Below are positions 62,652 to 64,000 of a stretch of DNA of 64,000 nt, piece by piece; the first letter of the stretch is position 1, and every line of letters starts with the position of its first letter. A program made the translations under genes and the position numbers. The notes beneath the pieces are model-generated. The model was not told the DNA's origin. It worked only from the letters and a program-made list of their open reading frames with translations, and searched no databases. Origin of the DNA: Sulfitobacter sp. F26169L (lineage in GTDB: Bacteria > Pseudomonadota > Alphaproteobacteria > Rhodobacterales > Rhodobacteraceae); the NCBI RefSeq assembly GCF_026410285.1, contig NZ_JAPMLP010000002.1:255501-319500 (forward strand). The letters are read 5' to 3'.

Positions 62652-63752
62652 ATGGCCGGACTATACCTGTCTAACCTGACGCTTTCACATTTTCGCTCGC
62701 ACAAGCGGGCGGTAATAGAGGTCGATGCCCGCCCGGTTGCGATTCACGGCAACAACGGCGCTGGTAAGACCAACATTCTCGAGGCTGTCTCGCTCCTCTC
62801 TCCTGGACGCGGGTTGCGCCGCGCCAGCGCAGAGGACATGACGCGCCGTCCGGAAGCGTTGGGCTGGAAGATCACCGCATTGCTGCACGGACCACTCGGC
62901 GTAAGCGAAATTGAAGTGGTTTCCGAAAAAGGGGCGGCCCGGCAGGTGCGAATTGATGGCAAGCCTGCACCGCAAACTGCCTTGGGCCGTGTGGCGCGTG
63001 TTCTGTGGCTGATCCCCTCGATGGACAGGCTTTGGATTGAAGGCGCTGAAGGGCGGCGACGGTTTCTGGACCGCCTGACGCTCAGCTTTTTGCCGGATCA
63101 TGCCGAAATCTCGCTTGCCTATGAAAAGGCCATGCGCGAACGCAACCGCCTGTTAAAGGATATGGTGCGCGAGCCATCGTGGTATGCCGCGTTAGAAGCG
63201 CGGATGGCCGAAACAGGTGTCGCAATCCATCACAACCGCCTATACGCCTTGCGCGCGCTGACAGAAGCACAGAACGCTGCCGAAACCACTTTTCCCGCAG
63301 CTACATTAACCCTTGAATGTGACATGCCGGACGATGTGGAAACCATGCGGGCTGCTTTGAGTGATGGCCGGATGCGCGACCTGTCTGCCGGACGTACATT
63401 GGTTGGTCCACACCGTGCTGATCTTTACGGTGAATATGCAACTAAAGGCGTGGCCGCGCGGGATTGTTCTACCGGTGAGCAGAAGGCATTGTTGGTGTCG
63501 CTGATCCTTGCCAATGCGCGGGCACTGGCCGCAGATTTCGGCGCGCCCCCGCTGTTGCTGCTCGACGAAGTCGCCGCCCACCTTGATGCAGAGCGCCGCG
63601 CTGCCCTTTATGACGAGATCGCAGCACTGGGCGCACAAGCGTGGATGACAGGGACCGAAGACGGGCTTTTTACCGCGATGGGGATACGCGCACAGGCGTT
63701 GCTGGTAACAGAAACAGACGGTGTCTCTGTTGTTTCACACGGGGATTTATAG
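62652..63752 (+). CDS. recF: Recombination mediator RecF
   Basis: 366 residues, SMC-like ATPase. Walker A GNNGAGKTNILEA is at about 34-46, the signature region STGEQKALLVSLILANA near 275-291 and Walker B LLLLDEVAAHLDAERR follow. RecF loads RecA at gaps with RecOR. 81 nt upstream of gyrB. Confidence 0.96.
   Translation: MAGLYLSNLTLSHFRSHKRAVIEVDARPVAIHGNNGAGKTNILEAVSLLSPGRGLRRASAEDMTRRPEALGWKITALLHGPLGVSEIEVVSEKGAARQVRIDGKPAPQTALGRVARVLWLIPSMDRLWIEGAEGRRRFLDRLTLSFLPDHAEISLAYEKAMRERNRLLKDMVREPSWYAALEARMAETGVAIHHNRLYALRALTEAQNAAETTFPAATLTLECDMPDDVETMRAALSDGRMRDLSAGRTLVGPHRADLYGEYATKGVAARDCSTGEQKALLVSLILANARALAADFGAPPLLLLDEVAAHLDAERRAALYDEIAALGAQAWMTGTEDGLFTAMGIRAQALLVTETDGVSVVSHGDL

Positions 63753-64000
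<248 letters not shown>

Overview
The window looks like a chromosomal segment of a marine alphaproteobacterium of the order Rhodobacterales (Roseobacter-type). The inference rests on gene content and order: a flagellar cluster carrying flaF, flbT and a DUF1217-type gene, the block ubiB-ubiE / mutM-enoyl-CoA hydratase / rpsT / dnaA-dnaN-recF-gyrB, tandem Hint-domain proteins, and two polyamine-type ABC transporters. No tRNA, rRNA, insertion sequence, prophage or CRISPR array was found. Genes are densely packed, with many ATGA or TGATG stop/start overlaps.

Layout. (1) 1-19411: flagellar cluster in alternating transcription blocks. Plus strand: a large unknown exported protein (5' end cut off by the window), a lytic transglycosylase, flhA-fliR-flhB and a small coiled-coil gene. 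Minus strand: flgB-flgC-fliE-fliQ-flgF-flgG-flgA-flgH-fliL. Plus: fliI. Minus: flgJ-like, flgN-like, flagellin, flaF, flbT, DUF1217. Plus: fliK and flgD. Together these cover export gate, ATPase, rod, L-ring, flagellin with its regulators, and hook-length/hook-cap control. The MS-ring, switch, stator and hook/filament-junction genes are not here. (2) 19414-27173: putrescine locus, with a potFGHI-like transporter, an unknown membrane-anchored protein inside the operon, a PuuB-like amine oxidase, and a divergent putrescine-type aminotransferase. (3) 27378-32675: a second polyamine-type ABC transporter whose two permeases carry large extra domains. (4) 32664-38474: MltB-family transglycosylase, RNase R, and a dapE-GNAT-DUF2064 operon. 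(5) 38748-41424: two Hint-domain genes in tandem. (6) 41428-47617: small unknown genes, dapD, a LOG-family hydrolase, rlmN, an IalB-like exported protein and an asparaginase II family gene. (7) 47692-53587: serB divergent from serC-serA (the whole phosphorylated serine pathway), a metallophosphatase and a thiolase. (8) 53660-64000: ubiB, ubiE, mutM, enoyl-CoA hydratase, an NTF2-like protein, a WYL/HTH regulator with a probable ATT start, rpsT, and dnaA-dnaN-recF-gyrB, the last cut by the window end.

Best candidates for something new: the tandem Hint pair, in which the first copy keeps the Cys and Ser-Pro-x-His signatures and the second has lost both; structured leaders of rpsT and serC; an ATT start codon; palindromes between the divergent putrescine genes; matching stem-loops directly after both binding-protein genes; and the unknown gene embedded in the putrescine transporter operon.
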